A DNA stretch of 64,000 nt from NCBI RefSeq assembly GCF_021531915.1, contig NZ_JAFBIV010000011.1, positions 1 through 64,000 on the forward strand, read 5' to 3'. The stretch comes from Oscillibacter valericigenes (GTDB lineage: Bacteria > Bacillota > Clostridia > Oscillospirales > Oscillospiraceae). A program made the position numbers and the translations under genes. Positions 51,159 through 60,530 of the stretch are shown here, piece by piece; within the stretch, counting starts at the first letter, position 1, and each line of letters starts with the position of its first letter. The notes beneath the pieces are model-generated. The model did no database searches, had not been told where the DNA came from, and saw only the letters and a list, made by a program, of their open reading frames with translations.

Positions 51159-51542
51159 TTACAGCACGTTTTTGATGCTGAACCGCTCCATTTCCGCCAG
51201 CAGCCGCAGCTGGTCCCGCAGGTCCGCCAGCTCGGCCCGCAGCTCGCTGGATTCCCGGGCGGCGGCAAAAGCCATGGCCCGACGGTACATGGCCTCGGCA
51301 TCGTCCACGGCATCGTGCTCGGAGACGATGTGGAGCCAGGTTTGGTGTTGGGACCAGTCCTCGTAGCTCTTTGTCAGAGCGGCCACCGTGTCCGGCCAGT
51401 TTTCAGCCTGCATCAGTGCATCCGCCTGCTGCAGCTGGCTCCGCCAGCGATCGGTGCCGGCGGTCATGGCATGGCTGTTCCACAGGGAAAAAGCAAGGAT
51501 GGCGGCCAGCACGGCGATGGGCGGCAGAAAGATTTTTTTCAT
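51159..51542 (-). CDS. DUF4363 family protein
   Basis: A 127-residue protein with one N-terminal membrane helix (IFLPPIAVLAAILAFSLW) and an extracytoplasmic helical part. The helices pair like four-helix bundles of substrate-sensor type (RWRSQLQQADALMQAENWPD; SSELRAELADLRDQLRLLAE). Function unknown. It overlaps the DUF421 gene by 4 bases, a pairing widespread in Clostridia, so the two probably form one complex. Confidence 0.82.
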   Translation of the reverse strand: MKKIFLPPIAVLAAILAFSLWNSHAMTAGTDRWRSQLQQADALMQAENWPDTVAALTKSYEDWSQHQTWLHIVSEHDAVDDAEAMYRRAMAFAAARESSELRAELADLRDQLRLLAEMERFSIKNVL

Positions 51543-52222
51543 GGGGCGGACTCCTTTTTGACGCAGAATACCTGGCCCTGCTCATCCAGGGTCAGAAGAA
51601 ATGCGTCCTGGGGGGAGGACAGGCCCTCCCGTTTCAGTGTCTTCCGGAGCCAGGTGTCATCTTTTCCGCAGATCTTGAGGTTTTTATGAAGGACCCGCCC
51701 GTCATTGATCAGGATGACGGGCAGCGTGACATCGTCCTCCAGGTCCAGCCCCATTTGGGCGGCGGTGGGCGGCTGCTGGCGGGTCCAGGGGAGGACTGAA
51801 AGCTGCCCCGAGTTTTCCAGAACGGCGTATTTTACATCAGCGATGCCGGAAAAACCCTGTGTCCGCAGCTCCTCCAGCAGCTCGTCCAGAGTATAGCGGT
51901 TTTTGCGCATGGTCTCCTGCTGCAGCTGGCCGTTCCGGATCAGGACGGCGGGTTTGCCGCAGACCAGCTCCCGGAAGCGGAGGTTATACAGCGACAGCTG
52001 GCTCAGCAGCATGGACAGGGCCAGCAGCGTCAGAATGGGGATGACGCCCGCCAGCAGCGGGATGCCGAAGTCCTGCATGGGCACCGTGGCCAGGTCGGAG
52101 ATCATCATGGTCAGCACCAGCTCACTGGGCTCCAGCTCGCCGATCTGCCGTTTGCCCATGAGCCGGAGCCCCAGCATAATGAGAAAATAGAGGATCACGG
52201 TGCGGGCGGAAGCGGTCATCAT
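51539..52222 (-). CDS. DUF421 family membrane protein (YetF type)
   Basis: About 227 residues. Three N-terminal membrane helices (TVILYFLIMLGLRLMGKRQI onward) precede a cytoplasmic two-part domain with the family motifs LVCGKPAVLIRNGQL and ENSGQLSVLPW. Three ATG codons lie close together (52228, 52222, 52219); GGAGGG spacing favours 52222. It is co-translated with the downstream DUF4363 gene. A second DUF421 gene at 62750 has no such partner. DUF421 proteins have been linked to sporulation and stress in Bacillus, but the mechanism is unknown. Confidence 0.85.
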   Translation of the reverse strand: MMTASARTVILYFLIMLGLRLMGKRQIGELEPSELVLTMMISDLATVPMQDFGIPLLAGVIPILTLLALSMLLSQLSLYNLRFRELVCGKPAVLIRNGQLQQETMRKNRYTLDELLEELRTQGFSGIADVKYAVLENSGQLSVLPWTRQQPPTAAQMGLDLEDDVTLPVILINDGRVLHKNLKICGKDDTWLRKTLKREGLSSPQDAFLLTLDEQGQVFCVKKESAP

Positions 52223-52366
52223 AAGCATCCCTCCGTTGAAACAGTGTTTGACGGCGCGGGATTTTTTATGCGGATACGACTCCCCAGGGGGAGTTTTATC
52301 ATATACTAACGCAGTAACAGAAATCGCAGAGGTGAAAGGAGGATCATGGGCCAGGACCCATCATAA

Positions 52367-52550
52367 GCGCCAGTGCCCGGGAGCGGACGACTCTCCGGGA
52401 CGACGAGGAGAGGGGAGCGTCAGAGCGAATCTGCTCTGCGATCGAAGATTTCGGCGGATGCCCCTCCGTGTCCGTGGGCATGTGACACAGTCAGCAAATA
52501 CGCGGGCGACCGCGGAACAGAGGGACTGTGACCACGGGGAAAGCGGCAAA
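52367..52550 (+). ncRNA. glmS ribozyme-riboswitch
   Basis: The leader of glmS carries the conserved core: AGCGCC at the cleavage site (between A52366 and G52367), CGGACGAC, GACGACGAGGAGAGGGGAG and AAGATTTCGGCGGATGCCCC. P3-P4-type stems follow (CACGG, GGGACTGTGACC). In the known class, glucosamine-6-phosphate acts as a coenzyme for self-cleavage, which destabilises the glmS mRNA. P1 and its loop are extended by a GC-rich stem (GTGCCCGGGAG...). Boundaries are approximate. Confidence 0.93.
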
Positions 52551-52605
52551 TGACTGCGCATTTGTCCTTTTGAATGGAAATCAATTCAGGAGGATTATCA
52601 TCGCT

Positions 52606-54444
<1,839 letters not shown>

Positions 54445-54450
54445 AGCACG

Positions 54451-54482
54451 ACCTCCCGCACCGAAAGGCGCGGGAGGTTTTT
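54451..54482 (+). terminator. Terminator of glmS
   Basis: ACCTCCCGC / GCGGGAGGT followed by TTTTTC. Confidence 0.88.
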
Positions 54483-54494
54483 CAAAATTCCCCC

Positions 54495-54525
54495 TTGACT
54501 CTCCCATAGTGGCAGGGCGTATGCT
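54495..54525 (+). promoter_or_regulatory. MerR-type promoter with 19-bp spacer
   Basis: TTGACT at 54495-54500 and TATGCT at 54520-54525 are separated by 19 bp. That over-long spacing is the hallmark of promoters twisted into activity by MerR-family activators. The spacer CTCCCATAGTGGCAGGGCG has an imperfect dyad. It lies about 40 bases before a MerR-family gene, so autoregulation is likely. Confidence 0.75.
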
Positions 54526-54566
54526 GTACCTGAGCTCAAGATCACATCGATGTGGAGGAACCGACT

Positions 54567-55382
54567 ATGCTGAAGATCGGCGAATTTTCAAAACTGTCCA
54601 GGATCAGCATCCGTATGCTGCGCTATTACGATGAAATGGGCCTTCTGACCCCGGAGACCATCGACCCCTTCACCGGATACCGCTATTACAGTGAATCCCA
54701 GCTCTTCACGGCGGGACGCATCACCGCCCTGAAGGACATGGGCTTCAAGCTCTGCGACACGGCGGAGCTGCTGAAACGCTGGGAGGACCGGGAGATACTG
54801 GAGCAGCGTTTGCTGGCTCAGCAGGAAGCAGCCCGGCTTCAGGCGGAGGAATCGGCGCGGCGGCTGCGGCTCCTGGATACAGCCATCGAACGGCTGAGAA
54901 AGGACGAACTTATGAATTACGATGTGACTGTCAAGACCATCCCGGAGCGGCGGGTTGCCAGCGTCCGGCAGATCATTCCCTGCTATGAGCGGGAGGGGGA
55001 TCTTTGGGGCATTCTGATGCAGGAAACTGCCAGGATGCATATTCAGGACGGAGATCCCTGCCTGTGCTCCGCCACCTTCCATGACGGAGAGTACAAGGAA
55101 TCCAATGTGGATGTGGAGGTTCAGAAGACCGTGCGGGGTGATTATCCCGACACGGAGCACGTGAAGTTCAAGACCATGCCGGCTGTCCAGGTGGCCTCCG
55201 CCGTCTGCAAGGGCAGCTATGACCAGCTGAATGAGGCAACCGCTGCTGTGGTTTCCTGGGTAGAGTCCAACGGCTACGTTTTCGACGCCCCCTCCTTCTT
55301 CATCTACCATGTCAGTCCCCATGAGACCAACGACCCTGAGAAATTTGTGACCGAGCTTTGCTATCCGGTGCGGAAAAAGTAA
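54567..55382 (+). CDS. MerR-family regulator with GyrI-like effector domain
   Basis: A 271-residue regulator. The N-terminal MerR helix-turn-helix is clear (KIGEFSKLSRISIRMLRYYD, then YYSESQLFTAGRI). A dimerisation coiled coil (QQEAARLQAEESARRLRLLD) and a C-terminal GyrI/BmrR-type ligand-binding domain (YDVTVKTIPERRVASVRQII to the end) follow. Such proteins sense hydrophobic or cationic compounds and activate multidrug exporters. Only its own gene follows the MerR-type promoter here. The start at 54567 follows TGGAGGAACC. Confidence 0.9.
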   Translation: MLKIGEFSKLSRISIRMLRYYDEMGLLTPETIDPFTGYRYYSESQLFTAGRITALKDMGFKLCDTAELLKRWEDREILEQRLLAQQEAARLQAEESARRLRLLDTAIERLRKDELMNYDVTVKTIPERRVASVRQIIPCYEREGDLWGILMQETARMHIQDGDPCLCSATFHDGEYKESNVDVEVQKTVRGDYPDTEHVKFKTMPAVQVASAVCKGSYDQLNEATAAVVSWVESNGYVFDAPSFFIYHVSPHETNDPEKFVTELCYPVRKK

Positions 55383-55417
55383 ACAGGCGGGCGGGGGAGA
55401 CCCCGCCCATTTCCCTC

Positions 55418-55462
55418 TTGACATATATAGATTACCGATATATTATATAGACAATCTATATA
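55418..55462 (+). promoter_or_regulatory. Promoter and operator of the padR operon
   Basis: TTGACA at 55418-55423 and TATTAT at 55441-55446 with a 17-bp spacer. A palindrome TATATAGA-CAA-TCTATATA at 55444-55462 covers the expected start site. ATATAGATT at 55425-55433 repeats one arm of it further upstream. This fits a PadR operator, with repression by its own product. Confidence 0.75.
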
Positions 55463-55475
55463 TGGAGGCACTGAC

Positions 55476-55817
55476 ATGGAGATCGACAAGAGCCTGGTCA
55501 GCGGCAGCATGGCGCTGCTGGTGCTGAAGCTGCTGGAGGACGGGGACAAGTACGGCTACCAGATGATCGAGGAGCTGAAGCGGCGCAGCGACGACACCTT
55601 TCATTTGAAAGCGGGGACTCTGTATCCCTTGCTGCACGGCCTGGAAGAGAAGGGCTTCGTCACCGCCTATGAGCGGGAGGCCGCGGCGGGAAAGCCCCGG
55701 CGGTATTATCATCTGACAAAAGAGGGAAGCACCGCCCTGCGGGAGAAAGAGGAATCCTGGAACGCCTATGCCTATGCCGTGGGCCGGGTGCTGAAAGGGG
55801 GCGCCTGCTTTGGCTGA
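55476..55817 (+). CDS. PadR-family transcriptional regulator
   Basis: A 113-residue winged-helix regulator. LVLKLLEDGDKYGYQMIEEL, LKAGTLYPLLHGLEEKGFV and AGKPRRYYHLTKEGSTAL are the family core, with a short C-terminal dimerisation helix. It likely represses its own operon through the palindrome over the promoter. It overlaps the downstream membrane protein gene by 8 bases. PadR genes next to membrane proteins with a permease-prefix domain are a recurrent Firmicute pairing. Confidence 0.92.
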   Translation: MEIDKSLVSGSMALLVLKLLEDGDKYGYQMIEELKRRSDDTFHLKAGTLYPLLHGLEEKGFVTAYEREAAAGKPRRYYHLTKEGSTALREKEESWNAYAYAVGRVLKGGACFG

Positions 55818-57246
55818 TACCATCCGGGAATATCTGGATACGGTGCAGGAGCAGATCCGGTGGAAGCGGGCCCGCCCGGTGGTGGTCCGGGAACTGGAGC
55901 AGCACTTAACCGACCAGCGGGACGCTTTTCTGGAAGAGGGGAATACCCCGGAGACGGCGGAGCGCCTGGCCGTGGAGGAGATGGGCGACCCGGTGACTAT
56001 CGGCACGGAGCTGGACCGGGTACACCGGCCAAAGCCACAGTGGGGACTGTTGGCGGCTACTGTGGCTCTTGCACTGCTGGGCGGCTTTCTGCGGGTGTGG
56101 CTGACCGCCTCCGGGGCGGATATGTACGAGAATATTTCTCCGTTCCGCACAGCCATTGCCTTGGCTTTGGGCACCGTCTGCCTGTTGGGGGCTTACTTCC
56201 TGGACTATACCTGGCTGACCCGTCATGCCCGGTGGGTATACATCGGTGCGCTGGTGCTGGGTGTCCTGTCCCTGTGGCTGTCGCCGCTTCGGAACCATGC
56301 CCCCTATTTTACCCGTTATGTGGTACTGCTGTATCCGACGGTATATGCCATTTGGCTGTATCGCTGCCATGGAAAAGGATGGAAAGGTATTTTCCTTGCC
56401 ATATTTGGAGCCGTTCCGCTGGCGGCCATAGGACTGCAGGCGCCTTATTTGCTTGGCATTTTGCTGCTGGTGGTAACGGGTTTCGTGCTGCTTCTCGCTG
56501 CTGCCGGGACAGACTGGTTCGGCGTGGGCCGGGGAAAAACCGCGGCGGCGGTGCTGGGGCTGACAGGCGCGACCGCCGGGAGCATGGTGTGGCAGGTCTG
56601 GAAGAATGGCTGGTATCAGGAGCGTCTGCTGATGTTCCTGCACCCGGAACTGGACCCATTGGGTAATGGGTATCAGGCCATGTCAGTCCGAAATGCACTT
56701 TCGGTTTCTCAATGGGTGGGAATGGGAAACTGGAGCGAGATCGGTTCCATGTTTCCCTTTGAGCGGTCAGTGCCGGATTGGACCCTGGATTTTCTGCCGA
56801 CCACGGTCATCTACAAGCTGGGCTGGTTGCCGTTCCTGCTGCTGGTGCTGGCGGTGGCAGGACTGTTGGTGTGGCTCCTCTGGAAATGCCTGCGGCAGAA
56901 GAATCAGGTGGGGAGGCTGGTGGCTTTGTCAGTCATCGTGCCTCTGGCCTTGCAGACGGTGTTCAGCGTGATGCAGAATTTGGGCTATATTCTGTTCTCC
57001 GCCTCCATGCCGCTGGTGACGGGCAACCTGCCTACGGTGGTGACCATGGGGCTCATCGGCCTGGCCCTGTCGGTGTTCCGGGAGGAGCCCATTGCCCGGG
57101 AGAACAGCCTGGTACACAGCTCAGTTTCCCATATCCGGATGTCTTTGCGGAATGAGAAAGATGTACAAAACGGGGACCGTGTTTTGGGCGTTTCGCTGGT
57201 TATTTCCCGGGATGGAACAAAAGCGGCGGAAGGTTCGTCTTTATAA
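55810..57246 (+). CDS. Permease-prefix domain fused to a divergent SEDS (FtsW/RodA) protein
   Basis: A 478-residue membrane protein. The first 70 residues form a soluble permease-prefix-like domain (VVVRELEQHLTDQRDAFLEE; AERLAVEEMGDPVTIG). About ten hydrophobic helices follow. The late region resembles SEDS proteins: DPLGNGYQAMSVRNALS, GMGNWSEIG and VPDWTLDFLPTTVIYKLGWL stand where RodA has its GYQ...IGSGG...TDFIF motifs. Several conserved SEDS positions are changed, so polymerase activity is uncertain. The start codon is TTG at 55810, after AAAGGGGG. It is co-translated with padR and has no PBP partner. Confidence 0.78.
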   Translation: MADTIREYLDTVQEQIRWKRARPVVVRELEQHLTDQRDAFLEEGNTPETAERLAVEEMGDPVTIGTELDRVHRPKPQWGLLAATVALALLGGFLRVWLTASGADMYENISPFRTAIALALGTVCLLGAYFLDYTWLTRHARWVYIGALVLGVLSLWLSPLRNHAPYFTRYVVLLYPTVYAIWLYRCHGKGWKGIFLAIFGAVPLAAIGLQAPYLLGILLLVVTGFVLLLAAAGTDWFGVGRGKTAAAVLGLTGATAGSMVWQVWKNGWYQERLLMFLHPELDPLGNGYQAMSVRNALSVSQWVGMGNWSEIGSMFPFERSVPDWTLDFLPTTVIYKLGWLPFLLLVLAVAGLLVWLLWKCLRQKNQVGRLVALSVIVPLALQTVFSVMQNLGYILFSASMPLVTGNLPTVVTMGLIGLALSVFREEPIARENSLVHSSVSHIRMSLRNEKDVQNGDRVLGVSLVISRDGTKAAEGSSL

Positions 57247-57319
57247 TGCAATGAAGTTCGGATATCATTTCTCTGCGGTAAAGGTGACATAATATTTTCG
57301 GAAAATCCGGAGTCAGATA

Positions 57320-57348
57320 TTGACCGCAGTGGAAATCTCCGGTATAAT
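57320..57348 (+). promoter_or_regulatory. Promoter of the SLH-GH25 gene
   Basis: TTGACC at 57320-57325 and TATAAT at 57343-57348, 17-bp spacer. Confidence 0.85.
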
Positions 57349-57379
57349 AGCGGCAGGCGCTGTTATTGAGGTGACATAA

Positions 57380-57411
57380 CACCGCAGCCCGGTGGGGCTG
57401 CGGTGTTTTTC
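57380..57411 (+). terminator. Intrinsic terminator inside the GH25 leader
   Basis: ACACCGCAGCC-CGGTG-GGGCTGCGGTGT followed by TTTTTC. It lies 30 bases downstream of a good promoter and 40 bases upstream of the gene, so it can only act on the transcript of that gene (or end a readthrough from upstream). Confidence 0.8.
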
Positions 57412-57451
57412 TGTGATACGCTTCGACAATTACCGACAGAAAGGAACTGCC

Positions 57452-59095
57452 ATGAAACGATTTCAACTGCCGAAATGGCTGGCCTGCGGGGCACTGGCCA
57501 CGGGACTGCTGCTGACCACCGCCGGGGCTTTTTCCGACACGGAAGGCCACTGGGCGGAGGGAGCCATCAACAAATGGAGCCAGGAATACAGTATCATCCA
57601 GGGCTATGAGGACGGGACCTTCCGGCCGGACGCCTCCATTACCCGGGGCGCTTTCGCCGGCATCATGGACCGATTCCTCCATTTCCAGGCGGTCTCCCCG
57701 GTGAACACCTTCTCGGACATCAAGGGCAACTATTGGGAAGAGGCCATTTTGAAGCTGAACGCCGCCGGTGTGTATCTGGGCAATAACGGCAAAGCTCTGG
57801 CGGGGGACACCATTACCCGCCAGCAGGCGGTCACCATGATCGCCCGGGCTTTCCACATTGACGCGGAGACCACCTCGCTGCCCTACGGAGACGCGGACCA
57901 GATTTCGGAGTATGCCCGTGCATCCGTGGCGGAGATGACGCTCCGGGGCTATGTGAACGACGCTATGGACGGCAATTTCCGTCCTACGGACCCCATTACC
58001 CGGGCGGAGATCGTCAACATCCTGGGCAATATGATCCAGACCCTGGTCCAGACCGCGGAGCCGTACAGGGAAGATGTATACGGCACCCTGATGGTCAGCA
58101 GTCCTGACGGCGCCACGCTGTCCGGCATGACCATCATGGGAGACCTGATCCTGGCACCGGGCGTCCAGGGGGAGGTGGTCCTGGAAAATGTGGTTCTGGA
58201 GGGCAGCATCCGGAATTTCAGCAAAGTGGAGCCCACCTGGCGGAAAACCCAGCAGGGGACACCGGAACAAAAACCGGCGGAGGAAGAAAAGCCCGGTCTC
58301 AAGCCGGAGGAGGTATATGTCCCCGGCAAGACCAACGGGACGTTTACATACAGCGGTAAAGAGATCCCCATTTACAAAGGCGTGGAGAAGAGCCGTCTGT
58401 ATGAGGGGGACTTCGCCTGGAACGGGGACCGGCTGGAGTACCTGGGCGGGGATTTTGACACTCGCTTCGGCATTGATGTCTCTGCCTACCAGAACCGGGC
58501 CAGTGAGAACAACACCATCGACTGGGAGGCTGTGGCGGCTGACGGCGTGGAGTTCGTGATGGTCCGCATTGGCCTGCGGGGTACCTCCACCGGAGAGATC
58601 TACGCGGACCAGTATTACCGGGAGAACATTCAGGGCGCCATGGCGGCGGGGATCGAGACCGGCGTCTACTTCTTTGCCCAGGCCATCACTGTGGAGGAGG
58701 CCATGGAAGAGGCGGACTTCGTGCTGAGCCTGCTGGAGGACCTGGAGATCGACGGCCCCGTGGCCTACGACTGGGAGATGCACGATTCCACCTACCGGGT
58801 CTACGGCACCGCCCCTGAGATGGCCACGGCCTGCGCGGTGGCGTTCTGCCAGCGCATTGAAGAGGCCGGGTATCAGGCCATGGTCTATGCGGGACAGTAC
58901 GTCAGCTACATCAAATATGACCAGGGGGCCATTGAGCCCTACCTGGCCTGGTATCCGGAGTACAAGAGCGAGAAGTCCGAGAGCCTGTGTCCTTCCTTCT
59001 ATTATCAGATGGACTACTGGCAGTTCTCCAGCAGCTGCTCCGTTGCGGGCATCGGCGGCCGGGTGGACGCGAATCTGCAGTTCATTCCCCGATAA
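57452..59095 (+). CDS. SLH-domain GH25 lysozyme
   Basis: A 547-residue secreted wall hydrolase. After a signal peptide come three SLH modules (FSDTEGHWAEGAINKWSQEY; FSDIKGNYWEEAILKLNAAG; YGDADQISEYARASVAEMTL), which anchor proteins to secondary wall polymers. A linker rich in Pro/Glu/Lys follows (about 265-300). The C-terminal GH25 lysozyme has the catalytic Asp/Glu region FGIDVSAYQ and GPVAYDWEMHDSTYR. It cuts the glycan strand. GAAAGGAAC precedes the ATG at 57452. Confidence 0.93.
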   Translation: MKRFQLPKWLACGALATGLLLTTAGAFSDTEGHWAEGAINKWSQEYSIIQGYEDGTFRPDASITRGAFAGIMDRFLHFQAVSPVNTFSDIKGNYWEEAILKLNAAGVYLGNNGKALAGDTITRQQAVTMIARAFHIDAETTSLPYGDADQISEYARASVAEMTLRGYVNDAMDGNFRPTDPITRAEIVNILGNMIQTLVQTAEPYREDVYGTLMVSSPDGATLSGMTIMGDLILAPGVQGEVVLENVVLEGSIRNFSKVEPTWRKTQQGTPEQKPAEEEKPGLKPEEVYVPGKTNGTFTYSGKEIPIYKGVEKSRLYEGDFAWNGDRLEYLGGDFDTRFGIDVSAYQNRASENNTIDWEAVAADGVEFVMVRIGLRGTSTGEIYADQYYRENIQGAMAAGIETGVYFFAQAITVEEAMEEADFVLSLLEDLEIDGPVAYDWEMHDSTYRVYGTAPEMATACAVAFCQRIEEAGYQAMVYAGQYVSYIKYDQGAIEPYLAWYPEYKSEKSESLCPSFYYQMDYWQFSSSCSVAGIGGRVDANLQFIPR

Positions 59096-59096
59096 A

Positions 59097-59136
59097 CAAA
59101 ACAACACGCAGGTCAATGACCTGCGTGTTGTTTTTT
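59097..59136. terminator. Bidirectional terminator overlapping the EamA stop codon
   Basis: AAAACAACACGCAGGTCA / TGACCTGCGTGTTGTTTTTT, an unusually long stem. The EamA stop codon (59115-59113 on the minus strand) lies in its loop-proximal part, so the hairpin includes the last codons of that gene. Confidence 0.9.
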
Positions 59137-60006
59137 CGGTACCCGCTGGGCCACTACCACACCGGCAGTGATGAGAGCCGCGCCCACCAGGGCCAGAGGG
59201 GAGATGGGCTCCCTCAGAAACAGCCAGCCCACCAGGATGGTGACGAAGGGCTGAATATAAATGAAAGAATTGGTGGTGACCACGCCCAGGTAATAGAAGG
59301 CTCGGTTCCACAGCACATAGCAGAGACAGCTTCCGATAAGGCCCAGGAAGAGGAAGTTGCCGGCAACGGTGGGGGACAGCAGGGCCCCCGTCGGGTAGGG
59401 CCGTCCCTCCAGCAGCACCAGGGGCAGGGCAGTGAGGATACCCCAGAAAAGAGTCCGCCGGGTGATCAGAAGGGGGTCCAGTCCGTCGTCCAGGCAGCGG
59501 ATCAGCACGGAATAGACGGCCCAGCAGGCGGCAGCTCCCAGAGCCAGCAGGTCGCCCCGGGGATTCAGCTTCAGTACGAAGGTGCCGTTGCACACCACCA
59601 GAATGACACCGGAGAAAGCCACCAGAAAGCCCAGCAGCGTACCGGAGCGGAACCGCTCTACCCCGGCAATGTGAGCCAGGACGGCGGTGAAGATGGGAGC
59701 CGCGGCCACGATGATGCTGACATTGGAGGCCAGGGTGTAGGTCAGGGCCGAATTCTCAGTATAGAAGTAAAGAGAACAGCCGGAGAGGCCCAGCAGCAGG
59801 AAAGTGAGCTCTGTTTTCCGGGGAAGGGACAGCTTCCGGGGGCGCACCAGCCAAAGGGCGCCGTAGGCCAGAAGAAAGCGGGTCAGCATGATCTGGGCAG
59901 GGGAGTAGAGGGTCAGGAGCTTTTTGCTGGAAATGAAGGTGGAGCCCCAGATGACAATGGTAAAGGCGGCACAGAGGCAGCCGATGAGCTTTTTCTGGTT
60001 TTTCAT
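59113..60006 (-). CDS. EamA/DMT-family transporter
   Basis: A 297-residue drug/metabolite transporter with ten predicted helices in two EamA halves (IGCLCAAFTIVIWGSTFISS at the start; LLALGAAACWAVYSVLIRCL in the middle). Typical motifs are NSALTYTLASNVSII and FIYIQPFVTILVGWLFLREP. The substrate is unknown. The start is the ATG at 60006 (MKNQKKLIG), after GCGAGGAAAA; the open frame extends to 60549 only because it runs antisense to the small peptide gene region. Confidence 0.9.
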   Translation of the reverse strand: MKNQKKLIGCLCAAFTIVIWGSTFISSKKLLTLYSPAQIMLTRFLLAYGALWLVRPRKLSLPRKTELTFLLLGLSGCSLYFYTENSALTYTLASNVSIIVAAAPIFTAVLAHIAGVERFRSGTLLGFLVAFSGVILVVCNGTFVLKLNPRGDLLALGAAACWAVYSVLIRCLDDGLDPLLITRRTLFWGILTALPLVLLEGRPYPTGALLSPTVAGNFLFLGLIGSCLCYVLWNRAFYYLGVVTTNSFIYIQPFVTILVGWLFLREPISPLALVGAALITAGVVVAQRVPKKQHAGH

Positions 60007-60140
60007 TCGGATTTTCCTCGCATAAATGGGATCACATCGGGGGATAGAATAGCAGATATGGGAGAAAGATGCAAGGAAAACCGGAAAACGGGATGCTTTG
60101 AGGGGTAGATACAGTCGCCGTTCCATAAACAGGAACAAGG

Positions 60141-60179
60141 AAAAACACGCGGCGGGCTGTCGTGCCTGCCGCGTGTTTT
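60141..60179 (-). terminator. Terminator of the small Asn/Gln-rich gene
   Basis: On the minus strand ACACGCGGCAGGC / GCCCGCCGCGTGTTTTTCC, just beyond the stop codon of the 40-residue gene. Confidence 0.88.
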
Positions 60180-60202
60180 GAAAGAGGAAAAGAGGAAGAA
60201 CG

Positions 60203-60325
60203 TTACTTGCGGTTTTCCTTCTGGTTGCGCTGGTCCTGCTGATTCTGCTGCTTGTTGTCACGCTGGTTCTGGTTACGCTCATTCTGGTTGCGCTCGTTCT
60301 GGTTATTTTCACGGTTGTTCTGCAT
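60203..60325 (-). CDS. Small Asn/Gln-rich peptide, 40 residues
   Basis: A short gene with a very strong ribosome binding site (AAAGGAGGTG, seven to eight bases before the ATG at 60325) and its own terminator. The product is 13 Asn, 11 Gln, 6 Arg, 4 Glu, 3 Lys, 2 Asp and one Met, with no hydrophobic residue after the start. It begins MQNNRENNQNERNQNERNQ and repeats an N-Q-N-E-R unit. It must be disordered and soluble. I know no function; spore-associated small proteins are one guess. Confidence 0.8.
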   Translation of the reverse strand: MQNNRENNQNERNQNERNQNQRDNKQQNQQDQRNQKENRK

Positions 60326-60429
60326 GAGGAACACCTCCTTTCGGCTTGGCTGCGTACAGGGCTATTGTTGACAGTCCCGCAGGAAAATATACAGAAAAAA
60401 TCAAGTCTGGAGAAGAAGGGCAAAAATGG

Positions 60430-60458
60430 TTGCTTCTTAACAAATTCTAAACTATAAT
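60430..60458 (+). promoter_or_regulatory. Promoter of the acyltransferase-fold/ClC unit
   Basis: TTGCTT at 60430-60435 and TATAAT at 60453-60458, 17-bp spacer, about 70 bases before the gene. Confidence 0.8.
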
Positions 60459-60530
60459 GAACATGTGTGTGCAGTGACCCGGTTAGGTGTTCTTCCGGGT
60501 CGGATTTTAAAAAGAGCAAGGAGAAACCGT

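Noticed and set aside
57200-59593. 797-codon open frame on the minus strand
   Set aside because: Antisense to the SLH-GH25 gene and out of frame with the EamA gene.
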